From: an uncultured Tateyamaria sp.
Lineage (GTDB): Bacteria; Pseudomonadota; Alphaproteobacteria; Rhodobacterales; Rhodobacteraceae
Reading direction: 5' to 3'
NCBI RefSeq assembly: GCF_947503045.1
Contig: NZ_CANNCF010000003.1
Coordinates: 186,001-250,000, forward strand
Length of the DNA: 64,000 bases
The notes below the pieces were generated by a model. The model was not told where the DNA came from and searched no databases. It saw nothing but the letters and a program-made list of their open reading frames with translations. Position 1 is the stretch's first letter, and every line of letters begins with the position of its first letter. The position numbers and the translations under genes were made by a program. Positions 1 to 9,625 of this stretch are shown in pieces.

Positions 1-1860
1 TGCGAGGGTTTCGGAGAGGGCTTTGGCGCGTTTGACCAGAAGTGTGAGGTCGTCGTTGCCCTCCATCGCGATGCAGGCGTCGATGATGTCGTGGCGGATG
101 CCTTGGTCCTTGAGGTACACTTTCAGGCGGTCGTGGAAAAAGGACAGCAGGTTGTTTGCGGCATGTGGAGCCGCAGCGATCGCTTCTTCTTGAATATCTT
201 GGTCCATATCTGGAGCTACTTCCAGGAAGGCCTTCCAGAAATCATCGGCAACGAAGTCCAAGCCGGCATCGTCAGCTTGGCGAATGTACTTCATGTATGC
301 TTCACGAGTTACTTCGACTTGGCTGTTGCCAAGCATCAAAGCCAGTTGTGTGACTAATACAGAGTTCAAACGTAAATTTGTGCCACTCTCCAACACCAAC
401 CGAATAACCCCCAACGCCGCTCGACGTAGCGCAAAAGGGTCCTTACTCCCCGTGGGTTTCTCATTTATCGCCCAGAAGCCTGTCAGCGTGTCGAGTTTGT
501 CCGCGAGCGCGACGGCCACGGAAACAGGCGCTGTGGGCACATCGTCGGACGGACCCAATGGCGAGTAATGTTCCTGCGCGGCGGCGGCGACGGCTGCATT
601 GCGACCGGCAGATTCGATGTAATACCGCCCCATAAGCCCTTGAAGTTCCGGGAATTCATAGACCATTTCGCTGCTGAGATCGGCCTTGGCCAGACGCGCG
701 GCCTCTTCGGCCATGTCAGGGTCTGCGCCGACGACGGGCGCGAGTTCGCGGGCCAGGGCAGCGATGCGGTTGATGCGGTCGGCCTGTGATCCAAGTTCGT
801 TGTGGAACGTCACGTTTTCAAGCGCTTGCGTCCACACACTCATGTCGGATTTGGCGACGCGCAGGTCATTCTCCCAAAAGAATTTTGCATCCGACAGGCG
901 TGCGCTCAGCACCTTTTCGTTGCCGGCGAGGATCGTAGCCCCATTGTCCGCGGTTTCGCGGTTGGCGACGGTGATGAAGCGTTCGATTCGACCCGTCTTC
1001 GGATTGCGGACCGAGAAGAACTTTTGGTGCTCTTTCATGGAGGTCTGCAGCACTTCGGGCGGCAGGTCGAGGAAGTCGTCCCCGATCCGGCCCATCAGCA
1101 CCACAGGCCATTCGACCAGGCCCGCGACCTCGGCCAACAGGCCCGCATCCTCGACCACCTCAAGCCCGCTTGCAAAGGCCGTGTTGGTCGCTGCATGCCA
1201 GATCGCGTCAGCCCGTTCGGCGGCATCCAGCACCACATTGGCGCGCTTGAGCTTTGCACTGTAATCCTCAAAGGACGTTACAGAAATCTGTGCAGGTGCC
1301 ATGAAGCGGTGGCCTTGGGTTGTCGCCCCGGAGGTGATCCCGTCCACATCCAGCGGCACCACGTCGCAGCCTGCCTCATCCGTGAGGATGCACAGGATCG
1401 AATGCAGCGGGCGCACCCATTTCAGCGCACCACTGCCCCAGCGCATCGACTTGGGCCAAGGGAAATTCCGGATGGTGCTTTCCAACACTTCGGCAATGAT
1501 CTCTGCCGCCGGGCAACCCGGTTTCTCGATCACGGCAAACAGCACGGCACCTTTGGGCGTCTCGCGCGTTTCGATCTGATCGCGGGAGAGGCCCGCGCCA
1601 CGCAGGAACCCCTCGATCGCCTTTTCCGGGGCGTCGGCCTTGGGGCCTTTGCGCTCTTCGCGGGTGGTGGGCGAGCTGGCAAGCAACCCCTCGACTGTCA
1701 GGGTGAGGCGGCGCGGTGTGGAAAAGGCCGCCGCCGAGGCATAGGTCAGCCCCGCCTCGACCAGCCCATTGGTCACCAGCTTTTGCAGATCCTGCGCAGC
1801 ACGGCTTTGCATGCGCGCGGGGATTTCCTCGGAAAAGAGTTCGATCAGAAGATCAGGCAT
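1..1860 (-). CDS. glyS: Glycine--tRNA ligase beta subunit (partial, C-terminus outside window)
   Basis: The beta chain of the bacterial alpha2-beta2 glycyl-tRNA synthetase, which binds tRNA and, with the GlyQ alpha chain, charges tRNA-Gly in the cytoplasm. The reading frame stays open from an ATG at 1860 to the window edge (620 codons). It begins [17 protein letters not shown], the standard GlyS N-terminus, and contains family stretches such as TPRRLTL, GHRFMAP and SMKEHQKFF. The C-terminal end is cut off by the window. The ATG shares one base with the stop of the preceding gene (TAATG), so translation is probably coupled. Third gene of the glyQ operon. Confidence 0.96.
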   Translation of the reverse strand, partial: MPDLLIELFSEEIPARMQSRAAQDLQKLVTNGLVEAGLTYASAAAFSTPRRLTLTVEGLLASSPTTREERKGPKADAPEKAIEGFLRGAGLSRDQIETRETPKGAVLFAVIEKPGCPAAEIIAEVLESTIRNFPWPKSMRWGSGALKWVRPLHSILCILTDEAGCDVVPLDVDGITSGATTQGHRFMAPAQISVTSFEDYSAKLKRANVVLDAAERADAIWHAATNTAFASGLEVVEDAGLLAEVAGLVEWPVVLMGRIGDDFLDLPPEVLQTSMKEHQKFFSVRNPKTGRIERFITVANRETADNGATILAGNEKVLSARLSDAKFFWENDLRVAKSDMSVWTQALENVTFHNELGSQADRINRIAALARELAPVVGADPDMAEEAARLAKADLSSEMVYEFPELQGLMGRYYIESAGRNAAVAAAAQEHYSPLGPSDDVPTAPVSVAVALADKLDTLTGFWAINEKPTGSKDPFALRRAALGVIRLVLESGTNLRLNSVLVTQLALMLGNSQVEVTREAYMKYIRQADDAGLDFVADDFWKAFLEVAPDMDQDIQEEAIAAAPHAANNLLSFFHDRLKVYLKDQGIRHDIIDACIAMEGNDDLTLLVKRAKALSETLA

Positions 1861-2375
1861 TATTCACTGTCCCGTTTTGGGCATTCTTCGCCCACGATGG
1901 TCCCGTCATAGGCTTTTTCGCCACAATCATTGAGTTCGTGCCAGACATAGCCCCGCCCGTCCTCGGTGATGGCGACAATCCGGTCGACGCCGAATTCCAC
2001 GTTCTTCTGGCCCAGAAACGGCAGCGCCGTGCCTGCGTAGAGTTCGGCGGCGATCGCGTCGGCGTCAAAGCAGTCAAACCAGTGCGGCGCATTGCGCGGC
2101 GTTGCATCTTCGAGCCCGACAAAGGTTTCGGTGAGCAGCGACAGCGACATATCCGTGGTGAAACAGGCGCGGTAGCGGATGGGCGAGCTGTCCGCGTCAA
2201 TCGCCTCGAAGGCGTCGATGGTGATCGGCTCGGGCGCGTCTGACACCACTGACACAAGCTGCACCTGGGCCTCGGCCACCGGTTCGTAAAACCCGTAGAC
2301 CTGCAGATAATACAGGGCGGCACCGCCAAGGACGGCCGAAACAAGGATGCTGCTCACAATGATTTTCCCGTTCAC
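1860..2375 (-). CDS. Small membrane-anchored protein, DUF6446-like
   Basis: A 171-residue protein that I recognise as the DUF6446-like gene found between the two glycyl-tRNA synthetase genes in Rhodobacteraceae; function unknown. It has one hydrophobic N-terminal segment (about residues 4-24) followed by a soluble domain with several Cys residues (RACFTT, WFDCFD, LNDCGE, GEECP), which suggests a periplasmic domain with possible disulfides. A GTG start at 2375 is chosen because it overlaps the glyQ stop as GTGA; the upstream extension would lie wholly inside glyQ. Its stop overlaps the glyS start (TAATG), so three genes are stitched together translationally. Confidence 0.8.
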   Translation of the reverse strand: MNGKIIVSSILVSAVLGGAALYYLQVYGFYEPVAEAQVQLVSVVSDAPEPITIDAFEAIDADSSPIRYRACFTTDMSLSLLTETFVGLEDATPRNAPHWFDCFDADAIAAELYAGTALPFLGQKNVEFGVDRIVAITEDGRGYVWHELNDCGEKAYDGTIVGEECPKRDSE

Positions 2376-3313
2376 GCCGCGTCCTCGGGCTGCCAGCCGC
2401 CCGCGCGGGTCTGCACAAACGCATCCGCACATTGCTTGGCGAGCGCGCGCACCCGTCCGATATAGGCCTGCCGTTCGGTGACCGAGATTACGCCGCGCGC
2501 GTCCAGCAGGTTAAACATATGGGAGGCCTTGATGCACTGGTCATAGGCCGGGTGCGCCATGATGATCCGCTTGCCGGTCTTGGGGTCCACATGTTCCTGA
2601 GCAAGGATCTTTTCGCATTCGGCCTCGGCCTCCTTGAACTGATCCAGCAGCACGTCCGTATTGGCCACGTCGAAATTCCAGCGTGCGTATTCCTCTTCGG
2701 TCTGTTTGAAGATGTCGCCGTAGGTCAGCGGGATGGGGGTTTGCGGATTGTTGAACGGCATGTCCATCACGTGATCGACGCCAAGGATGTACATCGCGAG
2801 CCGCTCGAGCCCATAGGTCAGCTCTCCCGAGACGGGATGGCAGTCATGCCCGCCAACCTGTTGGAAATACGTGAATTGCGACACTTCCATGCCGTCACAC
2901 CAGACTTCCCAGCCCAGACCCCATGCGCCCAGCGTCGGGCTTTCCCAGTCATCCTCGACAAAGCGGATGTCGTGCAGGGCCATGTCCACGCCAATGGCCT
3001 CAAGCGAGCCGAGATACAGTTCCTGCAGATCGGGCGGGCTGGGTTTGATCAGCACCTGGTATTGGTAATAGTGCTGCAGCCGGTTCGGGTTCTCGCCATA
3101 GCGCCCGTCCGTGGGGCGGCGCGAGGGCTGCACATAGGCTGCGGCCCAGGCCTGCGTGCCAAGGCTGCGCAATGTTGTCGCAGGGTGGAACGTCCCTGCT
3201 CCGACTTCCATGTCGTAGGGTTGCAGAATCGCACAGCCTTTGGAGGCCCAGTAGGACTGCAATCTCAGGATGATGTCCTGAAAGGAACGCGGTGTTTCGG
3301 GCAGGTTGGACAT
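2372..3313 (-). CDS. glyQ: Glycine--tRNA ligase alpha subunit
   Basis: The catalytic alpha chain of tetrameric glycyl-tRNA synthetase, forming glycyl-adenylate and charging tRNA-Gly together with GlyS. The 313 residues match the usual family length. Class II motifs are visible: [19 protein letters not shown] at the N-terminus, [10 protein letters not shown], the [18 protein letters not shown] block around residues 67-84, and a C-terminal [10 protein letters not shown] helix. It is first in the operon; the 170-base spacer up to the divergent gene at 3484 must hold its promoter. Confidence 0.98.
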   Translation of the reverse strand: MSNLPETPRSFQDIILRLQSYWASKGCAILQPYDMEVGAGTFHPATTLRSLGTQAWAAAYVQPSRRPTDGRYGENPNRLQHYYQYQVLIKPSPPDLQELYLGSLEAIGVDMALHDIRFVEDDWESPTLGAWGLGWEVWCDGMEVSQFTYFQQVGGHDCHPVSGELTYGLERLAMYILGVDHVMDMPFNNPQTPIPLTYGDIFKQTEEEYARWNFDVANTDVLLDQFKEAEAECEKILAQEHVDPKTGKRIIMAHPAYDQCIKASHMFNLLDARGVISVTERQAYIGRVRALAKQCADAFVQTRAGGWQPEDAA

Positions 3314-3483
3314 GGCGCATGGCCCCTTGATGGATGCGCGCCTTTCCTACGGCCCGCCCATGGGGAGGTCAATTGCACGTGCGGTGTCTTTTTTGCGGGT
3401 ATTCCCCCATTTTCTTTGCGCGGTTTCCTGCTTAGTCTGCGCATCAGGAAAAACGGCACAAAGACCTTTAAAGGGGATATCGG

Positions 3484-5238
3484 GTGATTTTCAGACGGGT
3501 AGCGTTTGCGTGGGCGGTGATCCTCGTGTGGTGCGGCGCGGGGTTTGCGCAGGACAATGTGGTGTGGGTGCAGATCGAAGCCCAACCCAGCCTCAGCGAG
3601 GCGACAGATCGCGCCCGGGCCTATGCCGCCGATGTGCCGGATGTGAACGGCTTTTCCCTTGGCGGTGGCTGGTACGGGATCGCCCTTGGGCCCTACACTC
3701 GCCCTGACGCCGAACAGGTGCTGCGCGTCTACCGCAACGAAGGGGTCATTCCCCGGGACAGCTACATCGCCCTTGGCACGACCTTCCGACAGCAATTCTG
3801 GCCCGTGGGCGCCAATGTGCTGGATCGCGGCGCGGTTGAGGCACCTGTGGACACGCCTGCAGCCTCCCCCCCGGTGGAGCCGACACCTGCCGCAGAACCC
3901 GTGGCCGCTCCGCCTGCCCCGGATGAAACCCGCGCCGAGGCCCAGCGCAGCGAACGCTTGCTGACCCGCGCCGGACGCGAGCAGTTGCAGATCATGTTGA
4001 AATGGGCCGGGGTCTATCCCGGTGCCATCGACGGCGCCTTTGGCCGTGGCACGCGCGCCGCCATGTCCGCATGGCAGGACCAGAAAGGGTTTGAGGCCAC
4101 GGGCATTCTGACCACCGGCCAACGCGCGGCCCTTTTGCGGGACTACAATGCCGTGCTGAACGATCTGGGCCTCGCCTCCGTCCGTGACGAGACCGCCGGA
4201 ATCGAAATCATCCTGCCCATGGACGTGGTTGCCTTCCAGAAATACGAATACCCCTTTGCCCATTACACGTCGTCGGGCGAGATTGATGCGACCGTGCTGC
4301 TGATCAGTCAGGCGGGCGATCAATCGACCCTGTTTGGCCTCTATGACATCATGCAGACCCTCGACATCGTGCCGCTGGACGGGCCGCGCGAACGGCGGGA
4401 CCTGTCATTCACGTTGGTGGGCGAGGATGCGACCCGCATTTCCGAAACCCGCGTGTCGCTGCAGGACGGGCAGATCAAAGGCTTTACCCTGATCTGGCCT
4501 GCGGGCGATGAGGAACGGCGTTCGCGCCTGATTGCCGAGATGAGCAACAGCCTTGAACGGTTGGCCGGGGTTATCCCGCCCAGCGCCACCACCGAGGAAC
4601 AGGCCATCGATCTCGTCTCTGGCCTCGAGGTGCGCAAACCGCGCCTGTCGCGCTCGGGCTTTTTCGTGGATCGGCGGGGGACCGTGATCACCACCTCCGA
4701 AGTGGTGGGATCCTGCGGACGCGTGACGCTCGACAGCGAGACCGAAGCAGATGTGGCCCTTGTGGATGCTGCGCGCGGCGTGGCCGTGCTGACGCCCACC
4801 ACCGATCTGGCCCCGCTGGCCGTGGCCCGGTTCAGCGACATCACCCCGCGTCTGCAGTCCGAGGTCGCAACGTCGGGGTACAGTTTCGAGGGCGTGCTGG
4901 GCGCGCCATCCATGACCTTTGGCACGCTCAGCGATGTGCGGGGTCTTGGCGGAGAGCCTGACGTGCTACGCATGGACATGGGCACCCTGCCCGGCGATGC
5001 GGGCGGGCCAGTGCTGGATGCAGGCGGCGGTGTTCTGGGCATGTTGCTGCCCGAGGCGCAATCAGGCCGCGCCCTGCCGCAAGGCGTGCGCTTCGCGCTC
5101 GACCGGGGTGCCTTGCAGGGTGTGCTGGAACAGGCGGGCATGGCCGCTGCCGGGACGGACAGTGCGACACCCATCGACCCGGTGGATCTTACCGGTGAGG
5201 CAACGGGCATGACCGTGTTGGTCAGCTGCTGGGACTAG
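3484..5238 (+). CDS. Secreted trypsin-fold pseudoprotease with peptidoglycan-binding domain
   Basis: A 584-residue exported protein. In order: a signal peptide (residues 1-22, ending GAGFAQ), a SPOR-like region (about 24-95), a Pro/Ala linker, a PGB_1-type peptidoglycan-binding domain (about 161-220, with AIDGAFGRGTRAAMSAWQ), a middle domain, and a trypsin-like domain (about 384-560). The protease domain seems dead: the nucleophile box reads GDAGGP (504-509) instead of GDSGGP, and the His position reads TTSEVVG. A GTG start at 3484 is preceded by AAAGGGGAT. Likely a periplasmic, cell-wall-associated structural or binding protein. Annotation pipelines would call it a serine protease; the missing triad argues against peptidase activity. 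Confidence 0.8.
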   Translation: MIFRRVAFAWAVILVWCGAGFAQDNVVWVQIEAQPSLSEATDRARAYAADVPDVNGFSLGGGWYGIALGPYTRPDAEQVLRVYRNEGVIPRDSYIALGTTFRQQFWPVGANVLDRGAVEAPVDTPAASPPVEPTPAAEPVAAPPAPDETRAEAQRSERLLTRAGREQLQIMLKWAGVYPGAIDGAFGRGTRAAMSAWQDQKGFEATGILTTGQRAALLRDYNAVLNDLGLASVRDETAGIEIILPMDVVAFQKYEYPFAHYTSSGEIDATVLLISQAGDQSTLFGLYDIMQTLDIVPLDGPRERRDLSFTLVGEDATRISETRVSLQDGQIKGFTLIWPAGDEERRSRLIAEMSNSLERLAGVIPPSATTEEQAIDLVSGLEVRKPRLSRSGFFVDRRGTVITTSEVVGSCGRVTLDSETEADVALVDAARGVAVLTPTTDLAPLAVARFSDITPRLQSEVATSGYSFEGVLGAPSMTFGTLSDVRGLGGEPDVLRMDMGTLPGDAGGPVLDAGGGVLGMLLPEAQSGRALPQGVRFALDRGALQGVLEQAGMAAAGTDSATPIDPVDLTGEATGMTVLVSCWD

Positions 5239-5249
5239 GCGCGCGGGGG

Positions 5250-5310
5250 ATTGAGTGGGGGCTTTGCCCCCGGCGCGTGCCGCGCCTCCCCAATGGTATT
5301 TTTGGTCAGA
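5250..5310 (+). repeat. GC-rich double-hairpin intergenic element, copy 1
   Basis: Hairpin GGGGGC-TTT-GCCCCC (5257-5271), then a second GC-rich inverted repeat (GGCGCG...CGCGCC), then CCCCAATGGTATTTTTGG. The same architecture in the same orientation occurs at 14916-14975. It lies between convergent genes and could terminate transcription of the gene ending at 5238. I recall similar elements scattered through Rhodobacteraceae intergenic regions; that point is memory, not a search. Confidence 0.6.
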
Positions 5311-5316
5311 AGAAAC

Positions 5317-6975
5317 TTACGGGCTGATTGCCGGAGTGAGGTAGATCAGGGTGGGGCCGTCTGCGGTGAAAGCGCCTTTCACGGCCTCTTGCATCTCGGT
5401 CAGCGTTTGCGGGGCAACTGCATTGGCTCCGAAGGCTTCGGCCAGTTTGCAGAAATCCGGATTGCGCGCGATCACGGCATTGGGCGCGATCTGGGCGGAT
5501 ACCATGGAAGCCTCGATCTCGCCCAGCTTGGCATTGTCCCACAGGATGATGGGGAGCGGCAGGCCCAGCTCAACCGCCACGCCCAGTTCGCCCATGGTGT
5601 AGTGAAAACCGTAATCCCCGATGATCGCCATGGTCGGCTTACCTTTACGCGCCACGGCGCCCCCAATGGCCGCAGGGGTCGCGTAGCCCAACGTGCCGAA
5701 CCCCGTGGGGTGGTGCCAGTGCCCGGGGCGGTCCATGTCCCAGACCTCCTTGGCGGCGTACGCCAGTTGGGTCATGTCGGAATAGATCATGGTGTCGGGT
5801 GGGACGGCGTCGCGCAGGGCGTCGCAGATGGGGACAATGCCCGGGCGTTCGGCGTCGAGTTCTGCCCGCCAACGAGCACGATATCCGGCAACGATATCTG
5901 GCGACCATCCCGATTTGGGAGGTTTTGAGACGTTTTCCCTGTGCTTGGACAAGGCCACATCCAGCTTGACCATCACATCCAACGCCTCCTGTTGAAGACA
6001 CCAATCAGACGGATGGGCGCGCGCCAACACTTCGGAATCGGTATTGATGTGATAGGCGCCGGGACGGTGACCGGCATTGTCGCGCCACGTATCGACCTGA
6101 GCCATATCCGTGCCCACAAATACAACACAATCGCTGGCATCAAGCACCGCTGCGCTATCGGGACGGGCCAGGGTGGAGCCAAATGACAATTCCCAATCCG
6201 ACGGAACGATGCCGCGCCCCGCGTAGCTGGTAAAGGCCGCAGCATTACATTGACTGAGGACCGAACGGACCGAGCTGCCTTGCACGCCAAGCATCACGGC
6301 GCCGCCGCCGAACACAAAAAGCGGACGTTCCGAATGCAACAGCTTCATCGCCAACATATCGACCACATCCAACGGCGCAGTGGATGTGATCGCACCAGGC
6401 AGGCGGGTAACGGAAAACTTGCCGTCGCTTGGACCTGCGGTCTCGGGCCGCCATCGCTGAAATGGGCCTGCTCGCCCTTCCAGAACGGAAATCGGCACCT
6501 GAATGTGTTTGGTGCGCGCACGCTTGGTTTCGAACTCGATCAATGCGCGATCCACCAGCGCATAGGCGGCCTCTGCCGTGCGCGCCTCTTCTGACCAGTC
6601 ACAGACTGTCTCTGCCGCGCCGCGCTGATCCTTCATCTGGTGCAGCTGACCACGCTTGGCCGCTGTCTCGTCCAGACAACTCGATATCACCAGTAACGGC
6701 ACCGAATCCGAATAGGCCTGCCCCATCGGCGTCATGATGTTGCACAGCCCCGGCCCGGTGATCACATAAGCCACTCCCGGCTTGCCCGTTGCGCGCGCAT
6801 AGCCATCAGCCATGAACCCCGCCCCCTGTTCGTGGCGCGCCAGCACATGGGTGATCCCGGCCTCTTCGATGCCGCGATACATTTCCTGATTGTGCACGCC
6901 CGGAATGCCAAAGATCACATCGACCCCGCGATCCTTGAGCATGTGCGAGATTTGGGCACCAAGGGGTCGTTCCAT
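5317..6975 (-). CDS. ThDP-dependent decarboxylase, probably 5-guanidino-2-oxopentanoate decarboxylase (AruI-like)
   Basis: A 552-residue thiamine diphosphate enzyme of the acetolactate synthase/decarboxylase superfamily. Visible features: the N-terminal FGIPGVHNQEMYRG, the catalytic-Glu segment RHEQGAGFMADGYAR, ITGPGLCNIMTPMGQA, and the C-terminal ThDP/Mg motif beginning GDYGFHYT and ending WDNAKLG. The N-terminal block resembles AruI of the arginine transaminase pathway, which decarboxylates 5-guanidino-2-oxopentanoate. No arginine transaminase gene is nearby, so the substrate is an inference. The ATG at 6975 directly abuts the trkH stop (TGA/ATG), making a two-gene operon. Confidence 0.75.
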   Translation of the reverse strand: MERPLGAQISHMLKDRGVDVIFGIPGVHNQEMYRGIEEAGITHVLARHEQGAGFMADGYARATGKPGVAYVITGPGLCNIMTPMGQAYSDSVPLLVISSCLDETAAKRGQLHQMKDQRGAAETVCDWSEEARTAEAAYALVDRALIEFETKRARTKHIQVPISVLEGRAGPFQRWRPETAGPSDGKFSVTRLPGAITSTAPLDVVDMLAMKLLHSERPLFVFGGGAVMLGVQGSSVRSVLSQCNAAAFTSYAGRGIVPSDWELSFGSTLARPDSAAVLDASDCVVFVGTDMAQVDTWRDNAGHRPGAYHINTDSEVLARAHPSDWCLQQEALDVMVKLDVALSKHRENVSKPPKSGWSPDIVAGYRARWRAELDAERPGIVPICDALRDAVPPDTMIYSDMTQLAYAAKEVWDMDRPGHWHHPTGFGTLGYATPAAIGGAVARKGKPTMAIIGDYGFHYTMGELGVAVELGLPLPIILWDNAKLGEIEASMVSAQIAPNAVIARNPDFCKLAEAFGANAVAPQTLTEMQEAVKGAFTADGPTLIYLTPAISP

Positions 6976-8424
6976 TCAGGCTCTCCAGAAACCAACGGTA
7001 AAGATCACGTAGACGGCCATCAGCTCCAACCGCCCGATCAGCATCGCGGCGGCCAGCAGCCATTTGGCCGTGTCGTTGAGCGTCGAAAAGTTGCCCGCAG
7101 GCCCGATCTGGTCGCCAAATCCGGGGCCCACATTGGCCAGCGCCGTGGCCGCGCCAGACAGCGACGTGACAAAATCGAGGCCCGTCATCGCCAGCGCCAC
7201 CGACAACAGGCCCAGCGTGACGGTAAAGAACATCAGGAATGACATGACCGAGTTCAACACGTCCTCGCCCACCGGGCGGCCCGCATAGCGCGGGGTAAAG
7301 ATGCCATGCGGGGTGCGCGTTTTTTGCAGCTGAGATTTGATCGAGGCAAACAGCAGCTGATAGCGGAACACCTTGATCGAGCAGGCGGTCGAACCCGCAC
7401 AGCCCCCGATCAGCCCGGTGAAGAACAGGACCGCAATCGCGAAACTGCCCCATTGGCCGTAATCGGCATTGGCATAGCCCGTGCCCGTCATCAGCGACAC
7501 CGAGTTGAACAGGGCAAAGCGCAGCGCTTCCTCGCCGCTCGCATTGGCATTGGTCAGGTTCCAGCCGGTGATCAGGGCCGCGATGATGAATGCGGTGACG
7601 AGAAAGACATGGATCTGCGTGTCTTGCAGCAACGGCCGGGCGGTGCCTGCGCTTAGCTGAACAAAGCGGACAAATGGCAAGGCCGCCATGATCATGAACA
7701 GGCAGGCCACGTAAGACACCGGCGCGTCGAAGGCGGCAAAAGAGGCATCGTAATTGGCAAAACCGCCCGTTGCGATGGTTGTCATGGCATGCACCACGGC
7801 ATCAAACGGGCCCATGCCCGCGCTGATATACGCAAGCGCACAGATCAGCGACAGGCCCACATAGATGACCGAAATGCGGCTGGCGATTTCCGTGGCTCGA
7901 GGCAGGATTTTACCAAAGGTATCAAAGCCTTCGGTGCGGAAAATCTGCATGCCGCCCACCCGCAGTTCGGGCAGGAACACCATGGCCACAACAATGATCC
8001 CGATGCCACCGAGCCATTGCAGGATGCCCCGCCACAACAGCAGACCGCGCGGCAACGCCTCAAGCCCGGAAAACACGGTGGAGCCAGTGGTGGTCAGCCC
8101 CGACATCGCCTCGAAAAACGCATCGACAAAGCGGGCCTCGGTCGCGCCGAGATAAAACGGCAAGGCCCCAAAGACGGGCAAGGCCAGCCAGACCCCGGTG
8201 GTCAGCAAAAAGGTCTGCTGGATCGTCAGCCCTTCGCGCACGCTGTTGGAACAGCTCATCGCGATGGCGCTGCCCACAAGCAGGGTGACAACGCCGCTTT
8301 CGGCAAACACCGCCCAGTGGCCGTTGCCGTCCGCAAGGTCCATGACCATCGGCACCACCATCGCGGCGCCAAGCATCGCGACAAGCAAACCGATCACGTA
8401 TCCAACAGGGCGCAGGTCAAACAT
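6976..8424 (-). CDS. trkH: Trk/Ktr-type potassium uptake membrane subunit
   Basis: A polytopic inner-membrane potassium channel subunit of 482 residues, normal for TrkH. The four pore-loop filter segments are visible: GLTTTGSTVFSG, TTIATGGFANYD, LMTGTGYANADY and LANVGPGFGDQ. It needs the cytosolic NAD-binding regulator TrkA, whose gene is not in this window. It is transcribed ahead of the ThDP enzyme and ends directly against that gene's start codon. Confidence 0.95.
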   Translation of the reverse strand: MFDLRPVGYVIGLLVAMLGAAMVVPMVMDLADGNGHWAVFAESGVVTLLVGSAIAMSCSNSVREGLTIQQTFLLTTGVWLALPVFGALPFYLGATEARFVDAFFEAMSGLTTTGSTVFSGLEALPRGLLLWRGILQWLGGIGIIVVAMVFLPELRVGGMQIFRTEGFDTFGKILPRATEIASRISVIYVGLSLICALAYISAGMGPFDAVVHAMTTIATGGFANYDASFAAFDAPVSYVACLFMIMAALPFVRFVQLSAGTARPLLQDTQIHVFLVTAFIIAALITGWNLTNANASGEEALRFALFNSVSLMTGTGYANADYGQWGSFAIAVLFFTGLIGGCAGSTACSIKVFRYQLLFASIKSQLQKTRTPHGIFTPRYAGRPVGEDVLNSVMSFLMFFTVTLGLLSVALAMTGLDFVTSLSGAATALANVGPGFGDQIGPAGNFSTLNDTAKWLLAAAMLIGRLELMAVYVIFTVGFWRA

Positions 8425-8494
8425 CGCGCCCAGCGTTGAAGGGCTGCGGGCGGGGTGTCAAGCGGTGCAGCGGCGCAGAGAGCGGGGCCAAGCA

Positions 8495-8521
8495 AAAAGC
8501 CCAAGGGTTGCCCGGGCTTTT
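8495..8521 (-). terminator. Intrinsic terminator after the DUF1127 gene
   Basis: Inverted repeat AAAAGCCC (8495-8502) and GGGCTTTT (8514-8521). Read on the minus strand it is a GC-rich stem followed by a T run. It sits 10 bases beyond the stop at 8531. Confidence 0.75.
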
Positions 8522-8530
8522 GCGCCTTGT

Positions 8531-8758
8531 TCAGATGTGCATCAGGTCGCGGAACACAAAGGCCGGAATGTCTTCGCGGCGCAGGTTCAGAGCGGCCAGT
8601 TCTTCATCGGATTTCGCGTTCAAAAACTCGACCTTGCGCAAACGCGCCTCAGCCGAGGACGACACGATCATCGCGCGGCCGACATTTGCAAAGAAGCCGG
8701 AGATGCCGGCCCAGATGCTGGAAAATGGGGTGGAAAGGGACTGTGTTACATAAGCCAT
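8531..8758 (-). CDS. DUF1127 (YjiS-like) small protein
   Basis: A 75-residue protein with an N-terminal amphipathic stretch and a C-terminal module EELAALNLRREDIPAFVFRD, matching the DUF1127 pattern (an LRREDI...VFRD tail). Members are small, Arg-rich proteins linked in other alphaproteobacteria to RNA binding and phosphate or stress physiology; this one's role is unknown. Start ATG 8758 has a good site, GAGGTAACCG. It stands alone with its own terminator. Confidence 0.8.
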   Translation of the reverse strand: MAYVTQSLSTPFSSIWAGISGFFANVGRAMIVSSSAEARLRKVEFLNAKSDEELAALNLRREDIPAFVFRDLMHI

Positions 8759-8911
8759 CGGTTACCTCGTATGGGTTTGATTTCTCGTCCTCCCGATGGT
8801 TCAGACTTAGGATGCCGCAGCGCAGAATACCATTGCCAATCCTGCATAGCCGGGTTGCGGGCAGCGGGTAAGGTATTTGAATTGCAGTGAAATCAGAGGG
8901 CTGGATGTCAG

Positions 8912-9598
8912 CTATTGCCCTTGCTTGAACAGCAGGTCCTTGCCTTTCTGGTCATGCTGGGTCTTGCGCTTGTCAGCATGCAGGGCACGGCCTGCCTGCA
9001 CGGCAGGACGTGCGCCCACCGCATCAAGCCAGCGCGCCAGATGCGGTTTGTCCTCAAGGCTTTGCTCTTGCCCTTCCCATAGGGAGGCCCAGGGCCAGAT
9101 CGCCATGTCGGCGATGGAATAGGCGCCGGCCACGAACTCATGTTCCGCCAGTTGCCGGTCAAGAACACCGTATAGGCGCCCTGTCTCGCCCCGGTAGCGG
9201 TCTTTGGCATAGGGAATGTCGTGGCCCATTTGCGGCGCGTATTTCAGGAAATGGTGGGTCTGCCCGGCCATCGGCCCGACCCCTCCCATTTGCCACATCA
9301 GCCATTGATCAACCGCGATCCGCTCACGCTCGGTCGCGCCACAAAACTTGCCCGTTTTGCGCGCCAAATATTGCAGGATCGCCCCGGATTCAAAGATCGA
9401 GATCGGCGCGCCGTCCGGCCCGTCAGGGTCGACGATTGCGGGCATGCGGTTGTTCGGAGATATCTTGAGAAACTCGGGCTTGAACTGATCGCCGTTGCCA
9501 ATGTCCACCAGATGTGTGGTGTAGGGCAGTTCGAATTCTTCAAGCGCGATAGAGGCTTTCCAGCCGTTTGGCGTGGGCCAGAAATACAGGTCGATCAT
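8912..9598 (-). CDS. Glutathione S-transferase, Nu class (YfcG/YghU-like)
   Basis: A 228-residue cytosolic GST. The N-terminal thioredoxin-fold domain begins MIDLYFWPTPNGWKASI and carries the cis-Pro motif NNRMPAIVD and the glutathione-contact ESGAIL; the helical C-terminal domain has YSIADMAIWPW. The TPNG segment in place of a catalytic Tyr or Ser motif is typical of the YfcG/YghU group, which have disulfide-bond reductase activity with glutathione. It follows the hydrolase gene at 9626-10564 on the same strand with a 27-base gap. Confidence 0.9.
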   Translation of the reverse strand: MIDLYFWPTPNGWKASIALEEFELPYTTHLVDIGNGDQFKPEFLKISPNNRMPAIVDPDGPDGAPISIFESGAILQYLARKTGKFCGATERERIAVDQWLMWQMGGVGPMAGQTHHFLKYAPQMGHDIPYAKDRYRGETGRLYGVLDRQLAEHEFVAGAYSIADMAIWPWASLWEGQEQSLEDKPHLARWLDAVGARPAVQAGRALHADKRKTQHDQKGKDLLFKQGQ

Positions 9599-9625
9599 CC
9601 GCTACTCCCCCGTGATGTACGGGGA

